Origin: Homalodisca vitripennis
Taxonomy: Eukaryota; Arthropoda; Insecta; Hemiptera; Cicadellidae
Direction: 5' to 3'
DNA length: 64,000 bases
NCBI RefSeq assembly: GCF_021130785.1
Contig: NC_060207.1
Location: 105,399,001 to 105,463,000 of the forward strand
The notes beneath the pieces were generated by a model, which saw only the letters and a program-made list of their open reading frames with translations, was not told where the DNA came from and made no database searches. Positions 35,694 to 51,810 of the stretch are shown here, piece by piece (positions within the stretch are counted from its first letter, which is position 1; the number at the start of each line of letters is the position of its first letter). The position numbers and the translations under genes are program-made.

Positions 35694-38350
35694 TTAAGGG
35701 GAGCGGGTCGTTCCTATCCCGCGCATGTTAAATTTACAAACTTTAGGTACATGTATTGTCAAAACTAAGTAAGTTACAACCTTCAAATTTTTTTGTAGGC
35801 AAAGAGTACTCCTTTATAAACATCTCTTGCAACTTTAGTAAAAAAATCTTTAAAAAAATTTTTTTAGGAATTTTTAAATATTGTGTGTAAAAAAATTATT
35901 TTTTTATACAAACAATTTTTTTTTTCTCATTTTTGTTTTTTTTAGATAGAATGATAAAAGAATGCAACAACCATTTGGAATTGCACTGTTCTATATGCAT
36001 ACAAAATTTCAATTCTCTAGCATTTATAGTTTTTGAGATACATGTACCTTTATATGAAAAAACCAAGTTTCCGGAAATGTCCGGTAAAGGCAAAAATGAC
36101 TGCTAAAATAACCTTTTGCTGCTAAAACATCCCAGCTCCGTACTCAGGGTCATCTGGGTCTTCATTTTCCTCTTCTAATGCAAGTTTTCTTTTCCCTCCT
36201 AGCAACTCTAGCCTCCTTGGTCATGTCTAAAGCAGATTTTTCTGCCTTTTTCAATCGTAATTGTATCAAAATTTCGCAATGCGGCAACAGACTTCTCGCT
36301 CAGTTTTGATTCCTAGCTTGTTATACACATCCAATTTGCTGGTGAATCCATTATTAAAAGTTAAAACTGCATCATATATGCCAAGTTTTAGAGTGTTTAG
36401 CCTTACAAAAACATTTTTAGGCACCTTAGACCAGACGGCATTGTTGAAACTTTCGTTCTGGTTTTGAGTCTTTTGGTCAAGGCATTTTTTTAGAAGATCC
36501 GGATTGGCTAAATCTCTATAAATTTGTTTGATCTGTAACCATCACTTCATATGGCAAATTGTGTGACTTATGGCTGAAAGTCTGATGTAGGGCTTCGGCT
36601 TTATTATAACCGCACCACGACTCCGGCCCCTTTGGACATAGGCCATGTTGCGGAGTGTCAATCATTCGATATTTTGTGGAAATAAGTTGCCCACGACATT
36701 TTTAACCATTTGTTGAAGATCTGATCCACCTCTTTTTATAGCTAGGCCATAATATTCTTGCAGCTTGTCTATGTCATTATTTGTTAGCCTATTCTTGCCC
36801 TCTATTGCTCTATTATCTTTTAGTTTTTTGTTTTTTCCCAACCGTTTCTTCAATTCCCTTAGTCTGCTCCCCCATTCTCTTCTTGACATGATTGACGCAT
36901 TCCCAGTTTTCTTACTTCTACTTCATCTCCATATGGCTTATCGTCAACCACCTTTTTAAAACCATTGCTGTCACCATCTCCTAAGTATCGTACATACCGT
37001 ACATTTCGATCTCTGGACTTTCGGAAAACATCTAGGGCACCCGCAACTTCCATGCCGCCACTTGACCCTTCGTAGTTTTTGGAACATATATGATCAGGTA
37101 CTATTTTTTTTTTTATTTTCATGTACAGTGCAGATTTGACAGTATTTGGACCATTATGGAAACATCCAACACCTTGCCAGTATCTAATGATGTTACGCTG
37201 ACAGCCCCATTCAGTGACTTGTGTCCCCTCCTTTGCCAAGACCCATCTAAACAAACCGTCAAATCTCTTTTTGACGTTTCTTCACACTCATTTACAGACA
37301 CAGCTTCCTCAATTGCCTGCTTCATACTTTCACTAGCACAATTTTCAACAGCCCTGATATATTATGTTACTACAAGGTCCTATTTTTTGAGGTGGTAAAG
37401 GTAAGTCTAATAATGAACACAGAATGTTACCTGCACTGATACCTTTTCCGATCGTTCTCATGCCGTAAATAAATTTCAAGTTTACCTCATATTTTCCATT
37501 CTCATTTTTTTTAGAGTTGTAAAAATTAGTTGATTCCAACAAACACAACATTTCAGTTCAATATTCACAGCCAATCCAAATCTTTTCTTATCCGTAGTAC
37601 AAAGTTCTATGCAGTCTTCGCTATCCGCAGAATTTACATTTTACAAATTTTTTTAATTGCTCACTAAATAAACTAAGATCCAAAATAACACTACCCATTC
37701 CAGTTCCTTCATAATTGTCATATTTATCAAAGGACAGTTTTTTAGAAGCAGAGCTAATGTTTGCATTAGTAGTAGGCCTAGGGCTAGGGCTAGCAGAATC
37801 TGTTTGGGTAGGCCTAGATTTAGAGTCCCAACTTACGGTACTTGTTTCCTCTAAACTCACGTTTAGATTTAGTTTTGTAACTAACCTTTGCTCTTGGCAT
37901 GGTTATAAGAAGTTGTAAAACACTTCAAGAAACAATACACACTCCTAATCTACCACTAACTATGAATAAAGTGCAACACTTTTTAGTAAAACACAATTAT
38001 CCGACCCAAACACATATAACATAACCTCCTAAGCATACCAAAACAAATAAAGTAATATTCTTTCTGTCATCTGTATTCCCAGTTGTCAGTACCAGGTTGA
38101 CCAACAGAGCAAAGCCATAACATACTTATAACTAACACACATGATATATATGATTGTGTCAGCCAACATCTTACGAACTGCTGCAAAAAACTAGTGAACA
38201 TCTTTTGTTTGTGAATTTTTTTGGTAATTTATAAATTTATTTGAGCATTAATACTTACATATTTTTTAAAATACACACTTTAAACTATTAAAAAATGCAA
38301 TAAAAAATTTTTCTAATTTTTTTTAATTTTCACCGACCTGCTCCCCTTAA
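35694..38350 (-). mobile_element. Kolobok-type DNA transposon with TTAA target duplication
   Basis: A complete but dead element of 2,649 bp (35,698-38,346). TTAA is present on both sides (35,694-35,697 and 38,347-38,350). The ends are inverted repeats, GGGGAGCGGGTCG at the left and GGGGAGCAGGTCG at the right as complement, matching at 12 of 13 positions. The left end also has a small internal hairpin (GCGGG ... CCCGC). Inside is one transposase pseudogene on the minus strand. TTAA duplication with this transposase type fits the Kolobok superfamily. Removing the element and one TTAA restores a continuous LINE reading frame across the site, which confirms the boundaries. Confidence 0.85.
36122..37900 (-). 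pseudogene. Kolobok/Mutator-like DDE transposase, frameshifted
   Basis: Cut-and-paste transposase of about 590 codons, apparently without introns, from the ATG at 37,900 to the TAG at 36,122-36,124. The N-terminus reads MPRAKVSYKTKSKREF. Next come an ILDLSLF and CKFCG block near 37,640, and KFIYGMRTIGKG and LPLPPQK near 37,400. The catalytic core has the first Asp in CLDGSWQRRGH (near 37,247), YEGSSGGMEVAGAL, the second Asp in RYLGDGDS (near 36,975), a CVNH motif at 36,899-36,888, and RLRELKKRLG with NRLTNNDI. The C-terminal part keeps CPKGPESWCGY, a TQNQNESFNN block near 36,460 that may carry the acidic third residue, and an acidic tail ending GAGMF. It is broken by roughly seven frameshifts or stops, including after codon 26, near 37,621, on both sides of CVNH, near 36,530, and at 36,266. 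Family assignment rests on motif memory. Confidence 0.85.
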
Positions 38351-39212
38351 GACGATATTTAAATTGGTTGGGATTGGTCACTGTTGTAAGATCTTCAGGG
38401 AGCCTATTGATCAACCTAACACCAAACCTGCGATGGCAAATGGTAAGGCGCCACCGTTCTATGAAGTTGACTGTGATAATTGTCCCTGACTCTTGTCTCA
38501 AACTAGTGAATTTTCCTTCCCTAAATAAATGTGCCCTTTTATTTACAGAACACAGCTCCCTCGAAGGTGTAGAGGTAGGGCAAAGTCAGTAATCCAAGCT
38601 TCCTGAAAGCATCTCTGCATTACTCTCTGATCTTTAATTTTGAAATGATTCGCACAGCTTTCTTTTAAAGGCAAAACACTTTTCAGTTTGATGTTTACAC
38701 AGCTACCCCAGAGTCTTACTCCATATGTAAGGTGTGGATAAACAAGGCCAAAATAATCCATTCTCAGGATGTCGAGAGAACAGTGTTTCGCCAGATTTCG
38801 CAAATACAAGTCTGAAGTTACTTTGGAACAAACACTTTGAACATAATTGTCCCAGGTCAGATCTTTATATAGGTACATCTCTAGAAATTTTAATTTGATT
38901 CCTCAGATTTCTAGAGAGGTTGTCATTCTCCAAGGCAGTAGGTCTTGCACTACCTTCACGCTGTCTCAGACAAAAATCAATTGTGTTTAATTTTGAACTG
39001 TTTGTTTTCAGATTGATTACAGAAAAAATTGAATGCATGAATTCACTTTGACAAATGAATTGATTTTATGCTCCTGCACAGAATTTGCACTAATGCATAG
39101 AGTCGTATCATCAGCATAAAAGACACTGCATCTTTTATTCATTACGACAGAAAGGGCGCGCACTTCCAAATATTGAGGTAATTTCAAAAATAACAGAATG
39201 TGGGAACTGTAA
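38347..39212 (-). pseudogene. 5'-truncated non-LTR element: RT palm to C-terminus
   Basis: Reads on the minus strand from about 39,205. ILLFLKLPQYL precedes the intact catalytic FYADDTTLCISA (near 39,100), then comes the helix after the palm. IKLKFLEMYLYKDLTWDNYV (near 38,880) is the thumb motif, followed by GLVYPHLTYGVRLWGSC, LPLHLR, RRFGVRLINRLP and NPNQFKYRLK, which runs into the TTAA at 38,350-38,347. Frameshifts lie near 38,690, 38,560 and 38,510. The rest of the C-terminus lies beyond the Kolobok insertion at 35,693-35,664. The element belongs to the same broad group as that at 12.7 kb but is a different family. The 5' end at about 39,212 is a typical target-primed truncation. Confidence 0.85.
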
Positions 39213-41760
39213 CGGAGAATTAATGAATCTACCGGGATATAGTAATCATAGCAAGTGACCTACAACAATACTAGATTTACCACAATAAAGTATGGAGCTA
39301 CAGGACATTTTTTTATTTCTATTCTCTATGTTATTGGAAACTAGCTGTCACCTACAGTTTCACATGTATTTTCCAGTCATATAATTAAGATGCCTTAGGA
39401 AGTTAATTTCGTTCTAAAACGTGATGATTGTCAGTCTATTCCAAATTAGGATTTAAATTCAAAGCTGCTTGAGTTTCAGTCCTGGAGTGTTGGGACTCTT
39501 ATGGACTAGATTTGAATTTAGAGACCGTAGCCCTATATAAGTTATGCACTAATGATATAATTTGATAACGTAATGAGTAACGTACCATACCATAGATACA
39601 ATTATAGTTCATTTTAATAGTATATTTACAGTTTTAAATAAATACGTATTACTTCAGTGTTTATCTTAAATTCATGCGAAAATTGATTTTCTACAATCAT
39701 TCCTGGAAACCATCTATAAGTTCTCTCCACACCAAGTATTACTGCTACGATTGCATCGGGGTCCATTCCTATTATTTTCAGTTTTATTATCATACTATCT
39801 TAAGCCAAAAACAAAAGCCAAGTCAGAGTGGTATCACCAATGAGGAGTGGGGAGGAAATGCATGGTCATCCACTACCAAGTGCCTCACTATTTTACTAAT
39901 TTCCTGAAAATTATTGCAGTATACCTGTATAATGTAACACTTCAACAAATTTGAATTATTTCAGTTCATTTGAAAAATAAATATAAGATATATGCTATAT
40001 TTGGAATATTTTGTGAGAACAACGACCAACAGTTAGTCAATTTTTAATATGGTTTGATTTGTGGTTTGTATTTGTTTTAATACTTTTATTCTCTACACAT
40101 CATGTAAATACAAACAATCATCACTTCAACAGTTTTGTCTTAGTACCAATATGTCATTCAAATCCATTATTATTACTACTGTTTTTTACCGGTATTTACA
40201 GATTTTATCTTCAATATAACTGAAAAACGTAAATAATAGTATAATTTTCTGCAGAATAGTTATTGGGCTAGTTTGATAACAATTTAATATACACGCAATA
40301 CTGGACAGTCGCCTTACGGTATGGTCAGGGTGGCTGACTTACATGTATGGCAACTGCCCACTTCCGACCTCATTTTTGTAGCCAAACTATTATGTATTTA
40401 TTTTTAAAAACCTGTCTCCAGGCCTTTTGTATCTCATAAAAATTGCCTGAGTAAACAGACAAAAACCTTGTTAAAGAAGGACTTTTTGATGCTCTGAAGT
40501 AAAAACAATATTTTATTAATGTTGCAAACCACATTTTCTAAAATGTTTATAACTATGCCAATATACATGAGTTCAAAATTTAAAATGTATATAACCAATG
40601 CCAATATGCTGTCCTCAAGACTTATTAGTAAAACACGATGAATTAGACCTGAGCGCTAGATTTTAACATTCCAATTAAATCACCAATAGAGTGGTTCTCC
40701 TTCATCTTGTTTAATGGCTCTTATATCAGAATGTCTTGTATATATCCTTCATCGTCTGTGATCTTCAGCATAGGAATTATATAAATTTATATTTAATGAT
40801 TACCGTAACAATCTGTTACATCCGTACGCTGTATTTCATGATTCCTAGGCCTTAAACAATTTCACTTTGCGTGTCAGTTAAGTCATAACCACGTTGCGCT
40901 CAGTTGTTTCCTTGGTCACTAGCCTCGGAGAGAAGTTCAAGCACCGTAGAAATGCCATGCCACAATGTCAAGGACATCCATTTTCAAGTAACGTACGATC
41001 TCACATTCGCGGTTTAGTTCATTAGGCTGGTTCTAGGATTTATGTAGCATTGTTTTCTCTTAATGATTTAATATTTAAACATTTTCGAATATATAATCGG
41101 TAGTTGTTGAACAAATCTGTTCAGTAGATTTATTTGCCAATCCACTGTAAATCAATTTTTTCAATTAGACGTGTATCGAGGTATCACGTTTCGGTGATTC
41201 GTTGGTTAATTTCTGCAGTATAACTACAGGAAATTACAAAATCTGCATACCAAAAGATACCGTAATACCGTACTACAGCACAAATTGCTAGTGCTCTCCT
41301 GATAATTGCTACATTATGCCAGGGTTGATTGATGGATTCCGATCTGACCTCATTCACCTAAATATATGTCGCCTGATATATCCAGCTGCAACCTCGGTTA
41401 GACTGTAAGACCTCTAGTATACTATTGCGTTAATTAAAAGCCTGCTAAAAATTAAAAACCATCAACATAAAACGTCCTTAAAATCATGTCGCTGTCTGTC
41501 TGTATGTGCGATAAATTTTCATAGAACGGTCTTTGAAACTTGAAACTGGATACATAGGTTCCTCTCGACCAAAGGAAACCCTATTGATTTTGGGGTCAAA
41601 AGAAAATTTTAACACCAGTGCTTTACACTGAGTGAGACCGATTATAGTACTGTCTTTACTGTATTCTGCATGGTAAGGCGTCTGCCGCAATTAGCGTGTA
41701 AATATTTACCATGATGGTAACGGATAAAACCCAAATTAACAAATTTTTAAACAAACTACT
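39213..41760. other. Non-coding stretch
   Basis: No gene recognised. At 41,490-41,560 lies a GTCTGTCTGTATGTGCGATA motif with CTTGAAACT, of the dispersed family also at 5.1 and 12.2 kb. Confidence 0.4.
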
Positions 41761-41763
41761 CAG

Positions 41764-42070
41764 TAAAAGCAACAACATATGACATTTTTCAATAAGTTAC
41801 GATCACACGAGATGAAGCCACTTTGTTAAGGTTAAATTATAAAACATTTGAATGAACGAAAATAATTAATATAACCGCTAAACACCAACGCTATATGATA
41901 TTTTTCAATAAGTTACCAATCACACGAGATGAAGTCACTTTGTTAAGGTTAAATTATAAAACATTTGAATGAACGAAAATAATTAATATAACCGCAAAAC
42001 ACCAACACTATATGATATTTTTCAATAAGTTACCAATCACACGAGATGAAATTACTTTGTTTGATTGATA
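41764..42070 (+). repeat. Tandem repeat, 116-117 bp unit, about 2.5 copies
   Basis: The anchor TTTTCAATAAGTTAC recurs at 41,786, 41,902 and 42,019, followed each time by GATCACACGAGATGAAG-like sequence, TTACTTTGTT and ATTATAAAACATTTGAATGA. Units 1 and 2 are nearly identical and the third diverges after GATGAAATTACTTTGTT. A diverged relative lies at 4,320-4,470. Confidence 0.9.
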
Positions 42071-42282
42071 GGTAAGGGGTTTGTTACGTACTGGTGGGTA
42101 AAAAGTAAAATTATAAAACGTGTAAATAAACGAAAATAATATACGTGTCTACTATTCTAGATTTTATAGTTTCAAGATGAGAATACAAAAAAAACTATAG
42201 ACAGCAACATTTTGTAGATTCATTACCCCAAATAATTGTATTTTTGAATTTGTTTAGAAACATTCGTACGTTATACTGTTTA

Positions 42283-45544
<3,262 letters not shown>

Positions 45545-46056
45545 TGTAAGACTTATGTAATTATTAGTAATATAAAATTCATAGAATCAATGTACAGATA
45601 GTTGCTGGAAAGGAAGTCTTGTATTACAATTCGATACAAACATCCTCCGGATGTAACTGGATACGCACATCCGCCCAGACGCCGATGGTGAACAAACAGG
45701 AAATGCTTGCTTAAGCAGCGGAAATGCTTATTTGTAAAAACCGTGCGACAATGTAAGGGACAGCCATGCTGATATGGAAAATTGTTACTCACCAATTATG
45801 ATGGAGAGATTTGGCAGAGGCGTGGTCAATGAGCTGGCGGGAGAAGAACATCAAAACTGAAGAACAAGGAGGAGAGGGGGAAGTGGAGGCCGGGAATTCG
45901 AAAAGTGAAGTTCGGGAGTGTTTGTGTTCGTGTGCGGAAAAATATCTCTAGGCGTGATAAGTGTGATGTGAAATAAAATGTAAGTAATTTTAAGAACTTA
46001 GTATATTTTAGGGTTCATTAATCATTTTCAATTCCATATCTATTTAAATGTTCACA
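45545..46056. repeat. 512-bp near-identical direct repeat, copy 1 (LTR-like)
   Basis: Repeated at 46,171-46,682 with a single visible substitution (C at 45,697, T at 46,323). The unit begins TGTAAGAC and ends GTTCACA, so it has the TG...CA ends of an LTR. It holds an AATAAA signal near 45,974, followed a few bases later by GTAAGT. The AT-poor middle (45,640-45,930) contrasts with the surroundings. The 80-codon minus-strand frame present in both copies has no recognisable motif. Confidence 0.9.
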
Positions 46057-46170
46057 ACATCAAAATAAAATTCCTGAAGCCTACAGTACATGAACGTGAC
46101 TACCCAATGGATAACCTACATTAGACAATAAGTACGATTCGTAGGTAGAATCGTCATTAAGCCAGGGGAA
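46057..46170. other. Spacer between the direct repeats (possible miniature-LTR interior)
   Basis: 114 bp. Just before copy 2 lies a short purine run, AGGGGAA, as expected of a polypurine tract next to a 3' LTR. No convincing primer-binding site (TGG...) follows copy 1, and no target duplication flanks the pair (TAGGG at the left, ATTTC at the right). The LTR reading is therefore only a hypothesis. Confidence 0.5.
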
Positions 46171-46682
46171 TGTAAGACTTATGTAATTATTAGTAATATA
46201 AAATTCATAGAATCAATGTACAGATAGTTGCTGGAAAGGAAGTCTTGTATTACAATTCGATACAAACATCCTCCGGATGTAACTGGATACGCACATCCGC
46301 CCAGACGCCGATGGTGAACAAATAGGAAATGCTTGCTTAAGCAGCGGAAATGCTTATTTGTAAAAACCGTGCGACAATGTAAGGGACAGCCATGCTGATA
46401 TGGAAAATTGTTACTCACCAATTATGATGGAGAGATTTGGCAGAGGCGTGGTCAATGAGCTGGCGGGAGAAGAACATCAAAACTGAAGAACAAGGAGGAG
46501 AGGGGGAAGTGGAGGCCGGGAATTCGAAAAGTGAAGTTCGGGAGTGTTTGTGTTCGTGTGCGGAAAAATATCTCTAGGCGTGATAAGTGTGATGTGAAAT
46601 AAAATGTAAGTAATTTTAAGAACTTAGTATATTTTAGGGTTCATTAATCATTTTCAATTCCATATCTATTTAAATGTTCACA
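46171..46682. repeat. 512-bp near-identical direct repeat, copy 2
   Basis: Offset 626 bp from copy 1. The near-perfect identity means a recent event, either an LTR pair or a tandem duplication. Confidence 0.9.
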
Positions 46683-47525
46683 ATTTCCAAAATATAAATT
46701 CATGTAAATGTTTAGCTATTTTAAAGAAAGTTTCTCATGTTAGTCCATGAACTCATTATTATTGCAACACTACAAAATTACTAGTAAATGTTACAATGAA
46801 TTAAATTCAAAATAAATTGTAATGAATAATTTAATATTAAATATGTCTTCAAAGTATTAAGACATTAAGTTTTGTGCTTAATATGTCGATTGACGCAATC
46901 AATTAATCAATTTAATGAAATGTTGTCACAAATAAATGTGTTGGTTCATTTGAGGGTATTTGTACTGCCAATCTAACCTATTATTAAATCCTCTCACAGC
47001 AACCCTTGCTCAAAATATGTCACAACCTTAATCTTAAACTAAACCAAACTACAAAACCTTACAAGGGGAATTAAATTTTACAAAGTACAAAATATTTTCT
47101 AAGCATAAAAAAAATCTGTATTGAACATTTTTAACTAAAAGCTGTAAATAATAAAAAAATAAGAAAGAATAAGACTTTAAAAAGTTAAAATAGCCGCATT
47201 AAAAAGCGTAATGTAAGTTAAGTGGTACTTTATTTAAGACGATAATTATATGACACTTTATTTAATTTTATTATATATCTTTTAAGACGCAAATTACGTC
47301 ACATTTTCAGCGTTTTGTGCTCTTCATTAAAAGTTTTGATCTAAAATAAAGCATAAAGAAAGCTTTATATTCCATTGCTACATAGATATACTACAAATAT
47401 ATGTATGGTTTCTAGAAGGTATTTTTTGCTATAACGGTAAAAAAAGTTATTCAAATTGTTTATTAACGTCGTCGTATCCTAGTTCGAACTATTATAATTG
47501 AATAGTTAAAAAAGCTAATCAATAT

Positions 47526-47528
<3 letters not shown>
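46683..47528. other. Non-coding AT-rich stretch
   Basis: No gene or element recognised. Confidence 0.4.
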
Positions 47529-49299
<1,771 letters not shown>

Positions 49300-49453
49300 C
49301 TTAAGAGTTTATAACCATTTTGTGAAAAAAGTTTTTGTATCATAGGGGCACTGTTTTAAGAAGTTGAACACTTGTGTAGGCTCAAACAAGGCATTATTGA
49401 TAAACGGCGTGTGTTTTAAATCGCAGTGTTGTATGTTGAGAAAAGAATAAACA
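49300..49453 (+). repeat. Direct repeat, copy 1 (partner 50,094-50,245)
   Basis: About 150 bp shared at roughly 85-90% identity, including TTATAACCATTTTGTGAAAA, GGGCACTGTTTTA, TGTAGGCTCAAACAAGGCAT and GTTGAGAARAGAATAAA. Confidence 0.85.
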
Positions 49454-50093
49454 TGTGCCATGTTTAATGTTTCTACCTGAAACCGTTTGAAATATCCAAA
49501 ATCTTGTGTGCCATTAACAATAATAACAAGTTTTATGTAAATAGATATATTTTATATATAATAATATAAGTTCCTTCAACTCAAAATAGGTTAAATCTTT
49601 TATTTCTCTCTAAAATGGGAATACAAAGATATCTTTCTGAATTTGAATGGGCTTTTCAGGGACGCTTTTCATAGTTCTAATTTATGCTGTATATAATATC
49701 TGTGAGAGATGGCGTCATAATGAAGTCTAGATATTGTAAAAAAGTATTTAATTATAACTGGGAACTTTAATAATTAGTTGACTTGTCGGGTCACATCTGT
49801 GACTCAAACCACGTCGCTGCCTCTGATAAGACAACACAAGCACAGTGACACGTACAGTAAATTATAATATAAATCTAGTTGTACACGAGCAAGTATTGTT
49901 ACTACAAGCTAACCACGACTAATCGTGTTAACCTTGCCTCGTGTTTAATATATAATGTGTGAGAGCAACTCGTAATTAGACCTTAGTTTACTTAGTACTT
50001 TAGTTTACTCTTGAGGATACATCAAATTCTGTTTACGTAGAAAGTATTTAATTTCATTACTGAAAACTAGGTTTCGGCTAATCCCAATTACAA

Positions 50094-50245
50094 CTTAAGA
50101 ATTTATAACCATTTTGTGAAAAACTTTGTATCATAAGGGCACTGTTTTATGAAGTTGAACACTCGTGTAGGCTCAAACAAGGCATTATTGATGGATGGAG
50201 TGTGTTGTAAACCGCAGTAGTGTGCGTTGAGAAGAGAATAAAAAT
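50094..50245 (+). repeat. Direct repeat, copy 2 (partner 49,300-49,453)
   Basis: Lies 794 bp downstream of copy 1 in the same orientation. The sequence between the two is not otherwise repeated. Confidence 0.85.
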
Positions 50246-50499
50246 TTCTTGTATCTCAAGCTTCTTTAACCTGAAGGTTATTTTTTACTAATTTTTTATA
50301 AAATTGTTTATACTAATTTAGAGGTGTATTCCTAAATACATTTAACGGCTATAATATTTTTTGTGAACTAGTTGGTAGCCCAAGTAATAATATAACTGTC
50401 TATTATTTACCCTTTCTTTACAAAGTTAAACTGAAACGATAACTACTTTTAGTCATAAACGTTTATGTAAATACTCATGAATTTTGTTTCTGGGGTCGA

Positions 50500-51810
50500 T
50501 AGCGACCGAACCGTTGATATTAGCTTGAATCTAAGAATTTTATTAACTAGGAAATGATGAGTTGTGGACTTGAAATTTTGCACGACACATCAGTACTACG
50601 TTGAAAAGATATAGTTCAGATGAGATGTACGTCCCCCCATGGGACTAGGCTGAGCGTTAGTGAAGTTTATTAAATATGATATTTTTAGAACGAATTAAGA
50701 TATGAACTTGGCGTTTAACCATTTTGGCCTTTTACTTTAATTCCACTTTCCTTAGGTTAATGACGATCGATATCCCCCGGGAAATTCGCTGAGCGTTAGC
50801 GAATCATCAATAGTAGGTAGGGATAGAGCAAATTCTATTGATGTTCAAATAACAGTTGCTTACGTTTAAATCTCTTCGAAAACTAACTCCCTGGTTGAGT
50901 TTTTAAAGTGTTTAGCGTTTGTAGGTAGTGAAAGAGTGATTTTAAATGTGTTATCAGTAGATAACATTAATCTGCTAATAAAGATTGCTCTCTATTTGAT
51001 TTTAATATTGGAATTTCCTCGGTATGACTATATAATCTCCTTTGTAAATTTATCCCCCTGATAAACTTGATCAGATGATAAAGACTAATGACTTAGATTA
51101 AGTACTCTTCAGGTAATAAAACAGCTTCCTCGTAAACGCCCTGTGGGGATTACTCAATACACAGAGTCTAATCCACTTACTGTTATGCTAGAAATTTAAA
51201 GTTTGGTACAATTGTACCATAGAAGGTGGAATAGCCCGAAAATATCTTAAAGCTGGTTGGTTTTCATTTTTATTTAGACTAAACAATTCACAATGGCTGA
51301 CCATACAGTTTTTTCGCCCAAGTTCTGTGCCGGAAAAATCAGAAATTTTAGCTCAAAACCTATGACATAATCGAATTTAGAATTAAATTTCCTACAAGAA
51401 AAGCTCAGTGAGTTTTTCTCATATCCCTAACGCTTCCGCCACAAAACGCGTTTGAAGTCAATTCGTTAGATCTAGGCAATTTTCCGTGTTCATTTGTGTT
51501 CAAAGGCCAATTTCGATTGATCTATAGGTCGAACATTTCTAATGCAAAATCATTATTGGAAATAAAGATATCTTTAAGAAAGTACATTTGGTATGTCTTC
51601 ATAATTCTATTTCCCTTCCCGAAATACCCTTCAAAATCAAAACTTTAGTAAATTCTTTTAAATTTCATAGCTTAAACTATTCTTTAACTTTGATACACTA
51701 CTACATTTCATCCAATTAGATTCGGTTTAGAGAACAAGGTCATTTTTTATAGAAACCCGTTGATTATTTCCATACATCACATCATTTGGCTGGGCGTTAG
51801 CGAAGCATCA
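50500..51810 (+). repeat. Cluster of dispersed-repeat motifs (GAGCGTTAGCGAA family)
   Basis: Three motif occurrences (50,633-50,666, 50,772-50,805, 51,788-51,808) and a CTTGAAATTTTGCACGACAC piece at 50,567. That piece matches CTTGCAATTTTGCACAAAAC at 12,278. The whole span looks like repeat debris of an unclassified element. No open frame of note. Confidence 0.5.

Noticed and set aside
35694..38350. piggyBac assignment because of the TTAA duplication
   Set aside because: The transposase blocks (GDGDS, CVNH, YEGSSGGMEV) are of the Mutator/Kolobok type and none of the piggyBac motifs is visible.
45553..45795. 80-codon minus-strand frame repeated identically at 46,179-46,421
   Set aside because: The repetition comes from the whole 512-bp DNA duplication. 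The frame shows no motif, and the duplication is too young to test selection.
45545..46682. Confident call of an LTR retrotransposon
   Set aside because: No primer-binding site, no target duplication and no coding sequence. Kept only as a hypothesis.
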